DNA of 56,706 nt from Paraburkholderia oxyphila NBRC 105797 (GCF_000685075.1 NZ_BAYD01000064.1:1-56706), one strand, 5' to 3'; positions 34,728-43,306 are shown, numbered from the stretch's first letter. Notes: generated from the sequence alone by a model not told the origin. Numbers and translations: made by a program.

Positions 34728-34804
34728 GTGTCGTGGCGCCGAGCGCTGAATGGGGCAATGAACGCGGGGTACAGAAACATTGACGTTCGTCGCCTGACAG
34801 TTGG

Positions 34805-34842
34805 TTGACAAACATTATATCGATTCATAATATGTGTTTCAA
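34805..34842. promoter_or_regulatory. Overlapping divergent promoters with a BigR-type operator
   Basis: Rightward promoter: TTGACA 34805-34810, 17 bases, TAATAT 34828-34833. Leftward promoter on the minus strand: TTGAAA (34842-34837), 17 bases, TATAAT (34819-34814). Both are interleaved around acattatat-cgattc-ataatatgt (34812-34835), an imperfect palindrome with seven of nine arm positions matching, AT-rich in an otherwise GC-rich region. A repressor bound there would block both arms, as is known for BigR-type control. Confidence 0.75.
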
Positions 34843-34929
34843 TAAATCATAGGCCGGTCGAGCCTCGTATTCAACGCGTCAACGCGCATTTCCCACGCAT
34901 TCAGCAGCCAACTATCACGTCAAGGCCGC

Positions 34930-35868
34930 ATGGAGTCCCCGATGTCCGAGTCAGCCCCCGTTCCCGCGAGCACTGCGCCCGCCGCGCCAGCCACCGCCGC
35001 CACCGCCGCCACCATCGTCGAGCCGTTCTTCGATCCGGTCACGGCCACCGTCACTTACGTCGTGCACTCGGGGCGCGGTTCGGTGTGCGCGATTGTCGAT
35101 CCGGTGCTCGACTACGACCCGAAATCGGGGCGTACATCCACGGAATCGGCCGACCGCGTGATCGCGTTCGTGCGCGAATACGCGCTCGCGGTGCACTGGC
35201 TGCTGGAGACGCATGCGCACGCCGACCATCTCTCGGCGGCGCCGTATCTGAAGCAGCAACTGGGGGGCAAGATCGCGATCGGCGAGCACATCCGCCACGT
35301 GCAAGGCGTGTTCCGCGCGGTCTTCAACCTGGGCGCGACGCTCGTCGCCGACGGCAGCGAGTTCGACCATCTCTTCAAGGACGAGGAGCGCTTCGAAGTC
35401 GGCCCGCTCGCGGCGCGCGCGATGCACGTGCCGGGCCACACGCCGGCCGACCTTGCCTATCAAATCGGCGACGCGGTGTTCGTGGGCGACACACTCTTCA
35501 TGCCCGACGTGGGGTCGGCGCGCTGCGACTTTCCGGGCGGCGATGCGCACACGCTCTACCGTTCGGTGCGCAAGCTGCTGGAAATGCCTGGCGAGACGCG
35601 CCTCTTCGTGTGCCACGACTATCCGACCGCCGACTCACGTGGGCCGAGCTTCGAAACCACCGTGAGCGCCCAGCGCCGCGGCAACATTCACCTGAACGAC
35701 GGCGTGACCGAGGAGGCCTTCGTGCAGATGCGCTCGGCGCGCGACCGCACGCTCGCCATGCCAAACCTGATTCTGCCGTCGATCCAGGTCAACATTCGCG
35801 CAGGGCGCATGCCCGAGCCCGAGGACAACGACGTGCGCTATCTCAAGATTCCGATGAACGTGCTCTGA
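34930..35868 (+). CDS. MBL-fold persulfide dioxygenase-like hydrolase
   Basis: A 312-residue metallo-beta-lactamase-fold protein of the ETHE1/Blh type that would oxidise glutathione persulfide to sulfite. Metal ligands are in THAHADH (residues 94-100), VPGHTP, FVGDTLF and FVCHDYP. The C-terminal block NIHLNDGVTEEAFVQMRSAR through LPSIQVNIRAGRMPEP is typical of this subgroup. ATG 34942 (MSESAP), with ggag six bases before it, is an equally good start. It is the rightward arm of the BigR regulon. A degenerate second copy of its last 90 codons lies at 37231-37501, beyond a tnpB element. Confidence 0.92.
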   Translation: MESPMSESAPVPASTAPAAPATAATAATIVEPFFDPVTATVTYVVHSGRGSVCAIVDPVLDYDPKSGRTSTESADRVIAFVREYALAVHWLLETHAHADHLSAAPYLKQQLGGKIAIGEHIRHVQGVFRAVFNLGATLVADGSEFDHLFKDEERFEVGPLAARAMHVPGHTPADLAYQIGDAVFVGDTLFMPDVGSARCDFPGGDAHTLYRSVRKLLEMPGETRLFVCHDYPTADSRGPSFETTVSAQRRGNIHLNDGVTEEAFVQMRSARDRTLAMPNLILPSIQVNIRAGRMPEPEDNDVRYLKIPMNVL

Positions 35869-35901
35869 TTGCGCTATGTCTGAAATACGAAAAGCGTGCG
35901 T

Positions 35902-35924
35902 CGGCAATTTAGACTCCGCTTCAT
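35902..35924 (+). repeat. 23-bp direct repeat, copy 1
   Basis: The stretch beginning cggcaatttagactccgctt and ending cat recurs exactly at 37589-37611. Each copy lies a short way downstream of a metallo-hydrolase 3' end. Identity ends abruptly after cttcat, where the tnpB element's left end probably begins. Confidence 0.9.
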
Positions 35925-37230
35925 CAGATCTTGCTCAGGGAAATCCCGTCCTGAGGGCGGGAATGAAAGGAGCGCAGCCAAAGGCTACAGAGCTGCGCTT
36001 ATTTCACACGATCGTATGATATTGTGTGAGAAATGGACGTCAAGCGCGCATTCCGATTCCGGTTCTATCCGACGCCCGAGCAAGCCGAAGTGCTTACCCG
36101 GACGTTTGGCTGCGCACGTTTCGCCTACAACCACATGCTTCGGTTGCGTACCGATGCCTGGTATCAGCGCCAGGAACGTGTCGGCTACCACGAGACCTCC
36201 GCTGCGCTAACGGCGCTAAAAAAGACACAAGAACATGCGTGGTTGAATGAGGTGAGTTCGGTCCCGGTACAGCAGGCGCTTCGGCATTTGCAGACGGCGT
36301 TCGCCAACTTCTTCGCAAAGCGGGCGAAGTATCCGAACTTCCGTCGCAAGGGTGGCGTCCAGTCAGCCGAGTACACAACGAGCGCTTTCAAGTGGGACGG
36401 CACGGCACTCAAGCTGGCGAAAATGGACGAGCCGCTGGCAATCCGCTGGTCACGCACGTTGCCGAAGGGTGCAAAGCCGACGACTGTGACCGTGTCCAAA
36501 GATACGGCGGGCCGATACCACGTCTCGATCCTTTGCGACGACGTTGTGTTGGAGAAGACGAAGGTGAAGGGGCAAGTCGGAATCGATCTCGGTCTGACGC
36601 ACTTCGCAATCCTTTCGACTGGAGAGAAGGTCGGCGCTCCGAACACGTTTCGCAAGTACGAAAACAAGCTCGCGAAGCAGCAACGCAGGCTCGCGAAGAA
36701 ACAGAAGGGATCGGCTCGCCGCATGAAGGCGAAGCTGAAGGTTGCAAAACTGCATGCCAGGGTGGCAGACGCCCGCAGGGACTTCCTGCACAAACTTTCG
36801 ACCCGGTTGATAAACGAGAACCAAGTGATCGCCATCGAAAGCCTTGCCGTCAGCAACATGCAGAAGAACAGCCGCTTGGCGAAGTCGATCAGCGATGCAA
36901 GCTGGTCAGAGTTCATCCGGCAACTGACGTACAAAGCCGAGTGGTACGGGCGCACGCTGATCGGCATCGACCGTTGGTATCCGTCCAGCAAGCGATGCAG
37001 TGACTGCGGCCATACCGTGCAGAAAATGCCCCTTGGCGTGCGCTCGTGGACGTGCCCGGAATGCGGGTCGATCCACGACCGCGACGTGAATGCAGCTCGT
37101 AATGTTTTGGCCGCGGGGCTCGCGGTGTCAGCCCATGGAGAAAGCGTAAATCCCATGTCTCGTTGAGATGATTTCGGGTTGCATTCTGTGAAGTGGGAAT
37201 CCCCTCCCTTCAGGGAGGCGAGCAGTCAAG
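35925..37230 (+). mobile_element. IS200/IS605-group tnpB-only element (IS1341-type)
   Basis: The limits are inferred. The left end is where similarity to the downstream copy of the 23-bp repeat stops. It includes an imperfect hairpin (35944-35962), an 8-bp stem agcgcagc/gctgcgct (35971-35978 with 35992-35999) and an inverted repeat tcacacgat/attgtgtga (36004-36029) just before tnpB. The right end carries hairpin cctccc-ttca-gggagg (37203-37218) followed by cgagcagtcaag, like IS605-group right ends that form the 3' part of the guide RNA. There is no tnpA, so it is not autonomous in single-strand transposition. Confidence 0.7.
36033..37166 (+). CDS. tnpB: TnpB-family RNA-guided endonuclease
   Basis: A 377-residue classical TnpB. 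The N-terminal OrfB domain (AFRFRFYPTPEQAEVLTRTF; AYNHMLRLRTDAWY) is followed by the RuvC triad: D185 in VGIDLGLTHF, E269 in IAIESLAVSNM and D351 in DRDVNAARNV. An intact zinc finger (CSDCG at 322-326 and CPECG at 341-345) is also present. TnpB proteins use a right-end-derived RNA to cut DNA bearing the matching sequence next to a short target-adjacent motif. The predicted guide starts at about 37231 (tgccacgactatccgcccga). It is 50-70% of the mobile element and has no partner TnpA. Confidence 0.93.
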   Translation: MDVKRAFRFRFYPTPEQAEVLTRTFGCARFAYNHMLRLRTDAWYQRQERVGYHETSAALTALKKTQEHAWLNEVSSVPVQQALRHLQTAFANFFAKRAKYPNFRRKGGVQSAEYTTSAFKWDGTALKLAKMDEPLAIRWSRTLPKGAKPTTVTVSKDTAGRYHVSILCDDVVLEKTKVKGQVGIDLGLTHFAILSTGEKVGAPNTFRKYENKLAKQQRRLAKKQKGSARRMKAKLKVAKLHARVADARRDFLHKLSTRLINENQVIAIESLAVSNMQKNSRLAKSISDASWSEFIRQLTYKAEWYGRTLIGIDRWYPSSKRCSDCGHTVQKMPLGVRSWTCPECGSIHDRDVNAARNVLAAGLAVSAHGESVNPMSR

Positions 37231-37501
37231 TGCCACGACTATCCGCCCGACTGACTCCCGACCCGAGTCGCGCGGCCCGTGCTTCGAAACCACCGTGAAC
37301 GCCCAGCGTCGTGGCAACATTCACTTGAACGATGGGGTGACCGAGGACGCCTTCGTGCAGATGCGCACCACGCGCGACCGCACGCTCGCCATGCCCAATC
37401 TGATCCTGCCGTCGATCCAGTTGAACATTCGCGCAGGGCGCCTGCCCGAGCCTGAGGACAACGGTGTGCGATATCTCAAGATTCCGCTGAACGCGCTTTG
37501 A
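37231..37501 (+). pseudogene. 3' fragment of a second MBL-fold hydrolase gene
   Basis: From tgccacgactatcc the sequence aligns with the last ~260 bp of the intact metallo-hydrolase gene at roughly 90% identity (RRGNIHLNDGVTEDAFVQMR; LPSIQLNIRAGRLPEPEDNG). A small insertion and a stop near the start break the frame just after CHDYP, and the 5' two-thirds are absent. It abuts the right end of the tnpB element. It is a remnant of a diverged tandem duplicate rather than a fresh copy. Confidence 0.85.
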
Positions 37502-37588
37502 TTCCCCGCGCCGACGTCCCGCTCCGATCGGGCGCTCCGATTGCCGTTTGTCCGAACATCGAAAGCATCTGTCCACTCGACTGCATGC

Positions 37589-37611
37589 CGGCAATTTAGA
37601 CTCCGCTTCAT
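37589..37611 (+). repeat. 23-bp direct repeat, copy 2
   Basis: Exact match to 35902-35924. It is followed by a strong 10-bp hairpin ggcttcgccc/gggcgaagcc (37620-37644) without a T-tract, just upstream of the oxidoreductase gene at 37674. Confidence 0.9.
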
Positions 37612-37673
37612 GTTCTCGCGGCTTCGCCCACCTAGGGCGAAGCCGGCCACCATGATCCAAGCGGAGTCACGCC

Positions 37674-38642
37674 ATGAAAGCCATCCAGTTCAAGACCTTC
37701 GGCACGCCCGACGTGCTCGAGCTCGTCAATCTGCCCACGCCCGTGCCCGCGGCCGGCAGCGCGCTCGTGCAGGTGAAAAGCGCCTCGGTCAATCCGAGCG
37801 ACGTGAAGAACGTCTCGGGCCACTTCGATCACACCGTGCGGCCGCGCGTGCCGGGGCGCGATTTCAGCGGCGTGGTGACGGCTGGCCCCAGTGAGTGGGT
37901 CGGCGCCGAAGTCTGGGGCACGGGCGGCGATATCGGCTTCACGCGCGACGGCACGCACGCCGAGTTCATCGAGATTCCGGTGGCGGCGCTCGTGCGCAAG
38001 CCCGTGTCGCTCACGCATGAGCAGGCCGCTGCGATCGGCGTGAATTTCGTGGTGGGCTGGCTTGGCACCGTCGACTACGCGCAGCTCACCGCGGGCGAGA
38101 CGATCGCCGTGATTGGCGTGTCGGGCGGCGTGGGCGGCGCGGTCACGCAGATTGCGAAGGCGCGCGGTGCGCGCGTGATCGGCGTAGGACCCGAGGCGCC
38201 GCATGCCGACTCGCCGGCGGCGCGTTTGATCGACGCCTTCGTGCCGATGGACGCCGACACGGCCCGGCGCGTGCGCGAGCTGACCGGTGGCGCGGGCGCA
38301 GACGTGGTCTACGACGCCGTGGGCGGCGTCGCGTTCGAGCTGGCGCTCGCGCTCGCGAAGCGGCGTGGCCGGGTGGTCGAGATCAGCGCCATAGGCAAGC
38401 GCCGCGTGGAGTTCGATCTGATCGACTTCTATCACAACGAGACGCAGCTTTTTGGCGCCGATAGCGCCAAGCTGGGCGTCGTCGAGGCCGCGCCGATCAT
38501 GCGCGCGCTCGCCGAGTCCTTCGACGCCGGGCGCTTCGCCGCACCGGTGGTGGCCGGGCGCTATCCGCTCGAGCGCGCGCGCGAAGCCTATGCGGCCGTT
38601 GCGGCGGGCACGCCGGGGCGCGTCGTGATCGACCTTGCCTGA
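37674..38642 (+). CDS. Quinone-oxidoreductase-like MDR enzyme
   Basis: A 322-residue NAD(P)-dependent medium-chain dehydrogenase/reductase. The GroES-like N-terminal half (LVQVKSASVNPSDVKNVSGH; RPRVPGRDFSGVVTAG) lacks the structural-zinc cysteine cluster. The Rossmann half has AVIGVSGGVGGAVTQIAKAR and DVVYDAVGGVAFELALAL. This is the zinc-free quinone oxidoreductase/enoyl reductase pattern. It starts at ATG 37674, preceded by gcggagtc. It seems to be outside the sulfide regulon. Confidence 0.9.
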   Translation: MKAIQFKTFGTPDVLELVNLPTPVPAAGSALVQVKSASVNPSDVKNVSGHFDHTVRPRVPGRDFSGVVTAGPSEWVGAEVWGTGGDIGFTRDGTHAEFIEIPVAALVRKPVSLTHEQAAAIGVNFVVGWLGTVDYAQLTAGETIAVIGVSGGVGGAVTQIAKARGARVIGVGPEAPHADSPAARLIDAFVPMDADTARRVRELTGGAGADVVYDAVGGVAFELALALAKRRGRVVEISAIGKRRVEFDLIDFYHNETQLFGADSAKLGVVEAAPIMRALAESFDAGRFAAPVVAGRYPLERAREAYAAVAAGTPGRVVIDLA

Positions 38643-38715
38643 CTCGCCTCGCCGTCGCTGGCCAGGTCCAGCGACAACCCATGACGGTAAAACAGCCCAA
38701 CACGGGAGCCCGACG

Positions 38716-38892
38716 ATGAAGGCTTATCTGGTTTCGTTCGCCGTGGGCACGCTCGTAGGTCTTATCTACAGCTTGCTCAACGTAAAGTCGCCCGCGCCGC
38801 CCACGATCGCGCTCATCGGTTTGCTCGGCATGCTGGCGGGCGAGCACGTGCTTGGCTTCGCGCGCACCTGCATTGCCCATCTCGCGGGCTGA
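38716..38892 (+). CDS. XapX-domain small membrane protein
   Basis: A 58-residue protein with two TM helices: MKAYLVSFAVGTLVGLIYSL and PPTIALIGLLGMLAGEHVLG, joined by NVKSPAP. The SPAPP/GLLGMLxGE pattern defines the XapX family of unknown function. ATG 38716 has gggag upstream. It lies 74 bp after the oxidoreductase and may be co-transcribed with it. Confidence 0.88.
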   Translation: MKAYLVSFAVGTLVGLIYSLLNVKSPAPPTIALIGLLGMLAGEHVLGFARTCIAHLAG

Positions 38893-39012
38893 TCGCGGGC
38901 GAGGCATGCCGGCGGCGGCGGTGGACCATAGGCCACGGGCCGATGCCGCCGGCGCGCCGCCAGACCCAACGCGCGCAGCATGTACAACACGCGCGCAGCC
39001 CGCGAAGGCGTC

Positions 39013-39465
39013 TCAGGCCTGGGCCCGCACCAGCCGCTCGGGAAAATGCGTGCGCAGCGTGCGCGGGTCGAGCAGCGCGAGGTCCTTGTCGAGCTCGAGC
39101 GTGACGAGGCTACGCGTCTGCGCGTCGAGCGCCTTGCGCAGCGCGCCGAGGAACGCGGGCGGCGCGGCCAGCACGAGCGTGCCGTAGCGGCCGTCGTTGC
39201 GGGCCTTGGCGAGCGTTGTCGCAACCTGCGACGCGAACAGGCTGGTTTCGCGTTCATGGTGCTGGGTGTCGGGATCGCTCTGCTGGCGGCCAGCGGCGGA
39301 GCGCTCGGTGCGCCCCGAGCGGTCGCTCACGAGGCTCTGTTCGGGCACGCGGCTTTCCGGGTGCAGCAGCGTCTCGATTTCCTCGATGGCGCCTAGCGGA
39401 CTTTCCGTCGCGAAGATGCGTGCGGTCACACGGTTGGCGACGACGACCCAGATCATGTTCGACAT
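39013..39465 (-). CDS. Host-attachment-family protein
   Basis: A 150-residue soluble protein (MSNMIWVVVANRVTARIFAT; ETSLFASQVATTLAKARNDG; TLVLAAPPAFLGALRKALDA; LALLDPRTLRTHFPERLV). It matches the family annotated as required for attachment to host cells (AtsE-like), whose fold resembles RNA-binding eRF1/pelota-like domains. ATG 39465 is preceded by ggagg. The name comes from one plant-associated example; the molecular role is not settled. Confidence 0.85.
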   Translation of the reverse strand: MSNMIWVVVANRVTARIFATESPLGAIEEIETLLHPESRVPEQSLVSDRSGRTERSAAGRQQSDPDTQHHERETSLFASQVATTLAKARNDGRYGTLVLAAPPAFLGALRKALDAQTRSLVTLELDKDLALLDPRTLRTHFPERLVRAQA

Positions 39466-39758
39466 GCTAGCCTCCCTGCCGGTGCTTCGGCGCAACGCCG
39501 GGCCGAAGCGGTGAGTGGATTCGCGCGGCGCGGCGCGAACATCAAGGGTAGCGCGTTCGCGATTTGCGGCGGCGCGGCATGCGCGGCCGGTGCGTCGGAC
39601 GCGCCCGGGCGTGCGTCATCGTGGGCTTCATGGCGACCCGCGGCACGCGCTGTGTCTTTCCGGATTTCGGGAGGATGATTCCCGTGGCTGCGGGATTCTC
39701 TTTCCCGATGCAAGGATCTATCTTGCAGACTCCAGGGCACGCAGTGAGGGAGTCGGAA

Positions 39759-40424
39759 ATGGAACCATCTGCTATCCGTTATACGAGCGATGTCGCGTTC
39801 ACGCCAACTGTAAAGGCCATGCAGGCACGGCTCGGCTCGCGCGAAATCTATGCGCGTATGGAAGCGCAGCGCGGCTTCGGCACCGACCTCACGCCGGACG
39901 TGAGCGCGTTCATCGAGGCGCAGCGCAGTGTGTTTCTCGCCACCGCGAACGTGGACGGCCAGCCCTACATCCAGCATCGTGGCGGCCCGGCCGGTTTTTT
40001 GCACGTGCTGGACGCGCGCACCATCGCGTTTGCGGACTTCATCGGCAATCAGCAATACATCACGCTCGGTAATTTGACGGACAACCCAAAGGCGTATCTG
40101 TTCCTGATCGATTATGCGCGGCGCAGGCGCATCAAGATTTGGGGCGAGGCGCGCGTCGTGGAGGACGCGGCGCGGGTCGAGCGGCTCATGCCGGCGGGCT
40201 ACAAGGCGCGCTCCGGCCGGGCGATCGAGTTCACGGTGACGGCGTGGGACAGCAACTGCCCGCAGCATATTCCGCAGCGCTTCGAGGCCGACGACGTGAA
40301 GGCGGCGCTCGATGCGCGCGACGAGCGCATCCGCGAGATGGAGGAAGCAGCGGTGCGGCAGGAGGCGCGTGTGCGGGAGCTGGAGTCGGAGGTGGCGCGC
40401 CTGCGGGGGCTCACGCGCGATTAG
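39759..40424 (+). CDS. Pyridoxamine 5'-phosphate-oxidase-fold protein
   Basis: A 221-residue flavin-binding split-barrel protein. FIEAQRSVFLATANVDGQPY, IQHRGGPAGFLHVLDARTIA and FADFIGNQQYITLGNLTDNP are the PNPOx-like core; IKIWGEARVV continues it. The last ~40 residues form a charged coiled coil (DERIREMEEAAVRQEARVRE). ATG 39759 is preferred because gagggag precedes it and the core begins 30-40 residues later; the upstream extension has no support. Exact activity (flavin, F420 or haem binding) is unknown. Confidence 0.85.
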   Translation: MEPSAIRYTSDVAFTPTVKAMQARLGSREIYARMEAQRGFGTDLTPDVSAFIEAQRSVFLATANVDGQPYIQHRGGPAGFLHVLDARTIAFADFIGNQQYITLGNLTDNPKAYLFLIDYARRRRIKIWGEARVVEDAARVERLMPAGYKARSGRAIEFTVTAWDSNCPQHIPQRFEADDVKAALDARDERIREMEEAAVRQEARVRELESEVARLRGLTRD

Positions 40425-40635
40425 ACAGGCCAGAGCGAGCCAAACGAGCCAAATGAACCGGGCCGGTCACGCAGCACCGCGGCGAAGCGTGGCCGGCCTC
40501 AGCGATCCCGGCGACCTTACTCGACCTTCTCGGCTCCGTTCGTGACGGCGTTGGCACCCTTCGGAATGTCTTCGCCGGCGCCGGCCCGTGTTTTAAGCGC
40601 GGTTGCGCGCGTTTTCCCGCGAGATGTCCGTTTGC

Positions 40636-41742
40636 TCAGGTGCGGCGATGGCGTTTGCGGACCACAAGCCATTTGGGCGAGCGGAACCGCACGATGCTCA
40701 CATAGAGCCAGACATAAGTGAGCGCGAACACCACTACAAAGCAGAACAGGTGCAGCGTGTGGCGCCAGAACAGCGTGGCCGGAATCACGGCGACGAGGCA
40801 CAGCAGCCACAGGTAGGGCGAGGTGAGCGAGTTGCGGCGCGTGAGCTCGCGCGCGGTGCGCGCGCCAACGGCCCAGCGCATGAGGCGCTTGTAGACGAGC
40901 ATATGCAGATGCACGCCGTCGGGAATGCCCGGCGACATGCCGCGCACGAACTTCTTCCGGTAGATCGAGAAGCAGGTCTCGAAGATCGGGTACATGAAGA
41001 GCAGCACGGGATACCACGCCGAGACGTCGCGGTTGCGCATCACGAGCAGGATCGCGAGCTCCCCCAGCATGAAGCCGATGAAGTAGGCGCCGCCGTCGCC
41101 GAGAAAGATCAGGCCCGCCGGGAAGTTCCAGATGAAGAAGCCCAGCACCGCGCCCATCATGATGAACGAGGCCGAGAGCACGACCGCGTCGTGCACCTGG
41201 AACGCCACGTAGGCGAGCGAGGCGAACATCATGAACGCGACCATCGAGGCGAGGCCGTTGAAGCCGTCGATGATGTTGATCGCGTTGGCGAGCGCCGCCA
41301 CGGCCAGCACGGTGATGACGCACGAGATGGCCGCGTACGAGAGCAGGAAGTCGAGCGGCGGCACGCTGATGCGCGTGACCGCGATGCCGAGCACGAAATA
41401 CGCGAGCGCGGCGGCGGCCATCGTGCAGACGAGGCGCGCAAGCGGCGAAACGCGCTTGGTGAGGTCCTCGACGAGCCCCGAGGCGAACGCGGGCAGGCCG
41501 CACGCGACGATGCCGAGGATGCCGCCCGCCACGGCCGGATAGGCGAAATGCAGCTGCGCCGCCGCGACCACGAGCCCGATGAGGATGCCGGTGCCGCCGA
41601 TGCGCGGCACGGGGCGCACATGAAATTTCTGCACGCCCGCGAGGTCGGAGTCGACGGAGAACCTTTCGTGCAGATGGGCATAACGCACGATCAGCAGCGT
41701 GACCAGCAGCGAGACAAGAAAGCCGAGTGCGAAACTAAGCAT
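40636..41742 (-). CDS. MraY/WecA-family polyprenyl-phosphate sugar-1-phosphate transferase
   Basis: A 368-residue, about 11-TM enzyme that would load the first sugar phosphate onto undecaprenyl phosphate for an envelope glycan. It has RPVPRIGGTGILIG near the N-terminus, the NIIDGFNGLASM metal/substrate loop, FLGDGGAYFIGF and GIPDGVHLHMLVYKRLMRW (the HxH sugar-phosphate loop). ATG 41742 is used (MLSFALGFLVSLLVTLLIVR); a TATAAT on this strand at 41784-41779 suggests the promoter lies just upstream. It is divergent from the cysteine-synthase-like gene. Glycan type is unknown. Confidence 0.9.
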   Translation of the reverse strand: MLSFALGFLVSLLVTLLIVRYAHLHERFSVDSDLAGVQKFHVRPVPRIGGTGILIGLVVAAAQLHFAYPAVAGGILGIVACGLPAFASGLVEDLTKRVSPLARLVCTMAAAALAYFVLGIAVTRISVPPLDFLLSYAAISCVITVLAVAALANAINIIDGFNGLASMVAFMMFASLAYVAFQVHDAVVLSASFIMMGAVLGFFIWNFPAGLIFLGDGGAYFIGFMLGELAILLVMRNRDVSAWYPVLLFMYPIFETCFSIYRKKFVRGMSPGIPDGVHLHMLVYKRLMRWAVGARTARELTRRNSLTSPYLWLLCLVAVIPATLFWRHTLHLFCFVVVFALTYVWLYVSIVRFRSPKWLVVRKRHRRT

Positions 41743-41915
41743 GAAAGGTGAACGCAGGGCGAGAAGACGGAATCCGGGATTATACAAAGGCGGCGTGGCG
41801 CTTTCGGCGCGCGGCCAGCGCCGCCGGTGCGGCTGGTGCCAGGCCGCGCATCCTGGGCGCCCCGCGCGTGCCCTTGTGCCATGATGGCCGCACCCTCATC
41901 CGACGGATTTCGCCC

Positions 41916-43034
41916 ATGCCCCATTCCGCCTGGGTTCGCGAAGCGATCCGCAAGATCGACGCGGACTTCAACCGCTCCGCCGACACGCATCTCGTCCCGC
42001 TCGACCTGCCCGGCTATCCCGAACTGCGCTTCTATCTGAAGGACGAATCGAGCCATCCCACCGGCAGCCTCAAGCACCGGCTTGCGCGCTCGCTGTTTCT
42101 CTATGCCCTGTGCAACGGCTGGCTCAACGCGAAGAGCACCGTGGTCGAAGCGTCGAGCGGCTCGACCGCGATCTCCGAAGCCTATTTCGCGCGTCTGCTC
42201 GGGCTGCCGTTCGTGGCGGTGATTCCGGCCAGCACGTCGCGCATGAAGATCGAGGAGATCGAGTTTTACGGCGGGCGCTGCCACCTCGTGAACAAGGCCT
42301 CGGAGATCTATGAGGAGTCGCACCGCATCGCGCAGTCGCTGGGTGGTCACTTCATGGACCAGTTTACCTACGCCGAGCGCGCGACCGACTGGCGCGCCAA
42401 CAACAGTATCGCCGAGTCGATTTTCAGGCAGATGGCGGCCGAGGAGCATCCCGTGCCCGCCTGGCTCGTCTCGAGCGGCGGCACCGGCGGCACGATCGCC
42501 ACGCTTGGGCGCTACGTGCGCTACCGGCGGCACCTCACGCGCGTGTTGTGCGCCGACCCCGAGAACTCGGTGTTCTTCGACTATTTCCGCAGTGTGCTGG
42601 CGGGCGCGCCCGAGGCCGGGCTCGCGCTCGAGACCGGCTCGCGCGTGGAAGGCATCGGCCGCCCGCGCGTGGAGCGCTCGTTCATTCCCACTTGCGTCGA
42701 CGCCATGGTCAAGGTGCCCGACGCGCTGGCCTTCGCAGCCATGCGCTACCTCGCCGGGCGCCTCGGCAAGCGGGTGGGCGGCTCGACGGGCACGAACTTC
42801 GTCGGCGTGCTCTGGCTCGCCGAACGCATGAAGGCGCGTGGCGAGTCGGGCTCGATCGTGAGCCTCTTGTGCGACAGCGGCGAGCGCTATCGCTCGACCT
42901 ATTACGACGACGCGTGGTTCGCGGCGCAAGGCATCGATCTCGCGGGCGCCGAGGGGTGGATCGCGCGCGCCGTGCAAGGCGAGCCCGTGTTCGCCATGGG
43001 CAGCGCTGCGGCGGTGCAGTCAGCCGGGCTGTAA
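41916..43034 (+). CDS. PLP-dependent cysteine-synthase/desulfhydrase-like protein
   Basis: A 372-residue fold-type II PLP enzyme. KDESSHPTGSLKHRLARSLF contains the PLP lysine, EASSGSTAISEAYFARLLGL the asparagine-loop equivalent, SSGGTGGTIATLGRYVRYRR the phosphate-binding glycines, and LLCDSGERYRSTYYDDAW the C-terminal serine region. The pattern fits the Cds1-like cysteine desulfhydrase/cysteine synthase branch rather than housekeeping CysK/CysM. ATG 41916 is chosen from the family N-terminus (HSAWVREAIRKIDADF). The reaction is either cysteine formation or H2S release; the sequence alone does not decide. Confidence 0.88.
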   Translation: MPHSAWVREAIRKIDADFNRSADTHLVPLDLPGYPELRFYLKDESSHPTGSLKHRLARSLFLYALCNGWLNAKSTVVEASSGSTAISEAYFARLLGLPFVAVIPASTSRMKIEEIEFYGGRCHLVNKASEIYEESHRIAQSLGGHFMDQFTYAERATDWRANNSIAESIFRQMAAEEHPVPAWLVSSGGTGGTIATLGRYVRYRRHLTRVLCADPENSVFFDYFRSVLAGAPEAGLALETGSRVEGIGRPRVERSFIPTCVDAMVKVPDALAFAAMRYLAGRLGKRVGGSTGTNFVGVLWLAERMKARGESGSIVSLLCDSGERYRSTYYDDAWFAAQGIDLAGAEGWIARAVQGEPVFAMGSAAAVQSAGL

Positions 43035-43164
43035 GCGGGGCAATAGTGGGGCTGCCAGCGGGGCTGCTAGCAGGGCGACAAGCGGGGTAACAAGCGGACC
43101 TGCTAGCGACGGTGCCAGCGGGGTAGCAAGTTGGGTAACAAGCGAAGCGACAAGCGGCGCAGGT
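43034..43164. repeat. 12-bp minisatellite (about 10 copies)
   Basis: A unit close to agcggggtaaca or agcggggctgcc repeats without gaps from 43034 to about 43158; nine central copies are exactly 12 bp and the first is 11 bp. It starts at the stop codon of the cysteine-synthase-like gene and occupies half of the gap before the GT2 gene. No hairpin terminator is seen. Confidence 0.85.
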
Positions 43165-43306
43165 CGCGCGCCCTGCCGGGTTGCCGGGCCTCCGCGGTGG
43201 CACGCGCGCATGATAGTATGACGCGCCCGTGCCGGGTCAGGGGGCCATTCGAGGGCCGTCCCCTGCGCCAACTCATTCGCCCGCGCTCGCGGGCCCGTCA
43301 TTGCCG

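Noticed and set aside
35869..36032. tnpA gene upstream of tnpB
   Set aside because: Only structured left-end sequence is present; no Y1 transposase frame exists.
37193..37501. Functional 102-residue gene after tnpB
   Set aside because: Its first residues come from the element's right end and the remainder is a frameshifted hydrolase fragment.
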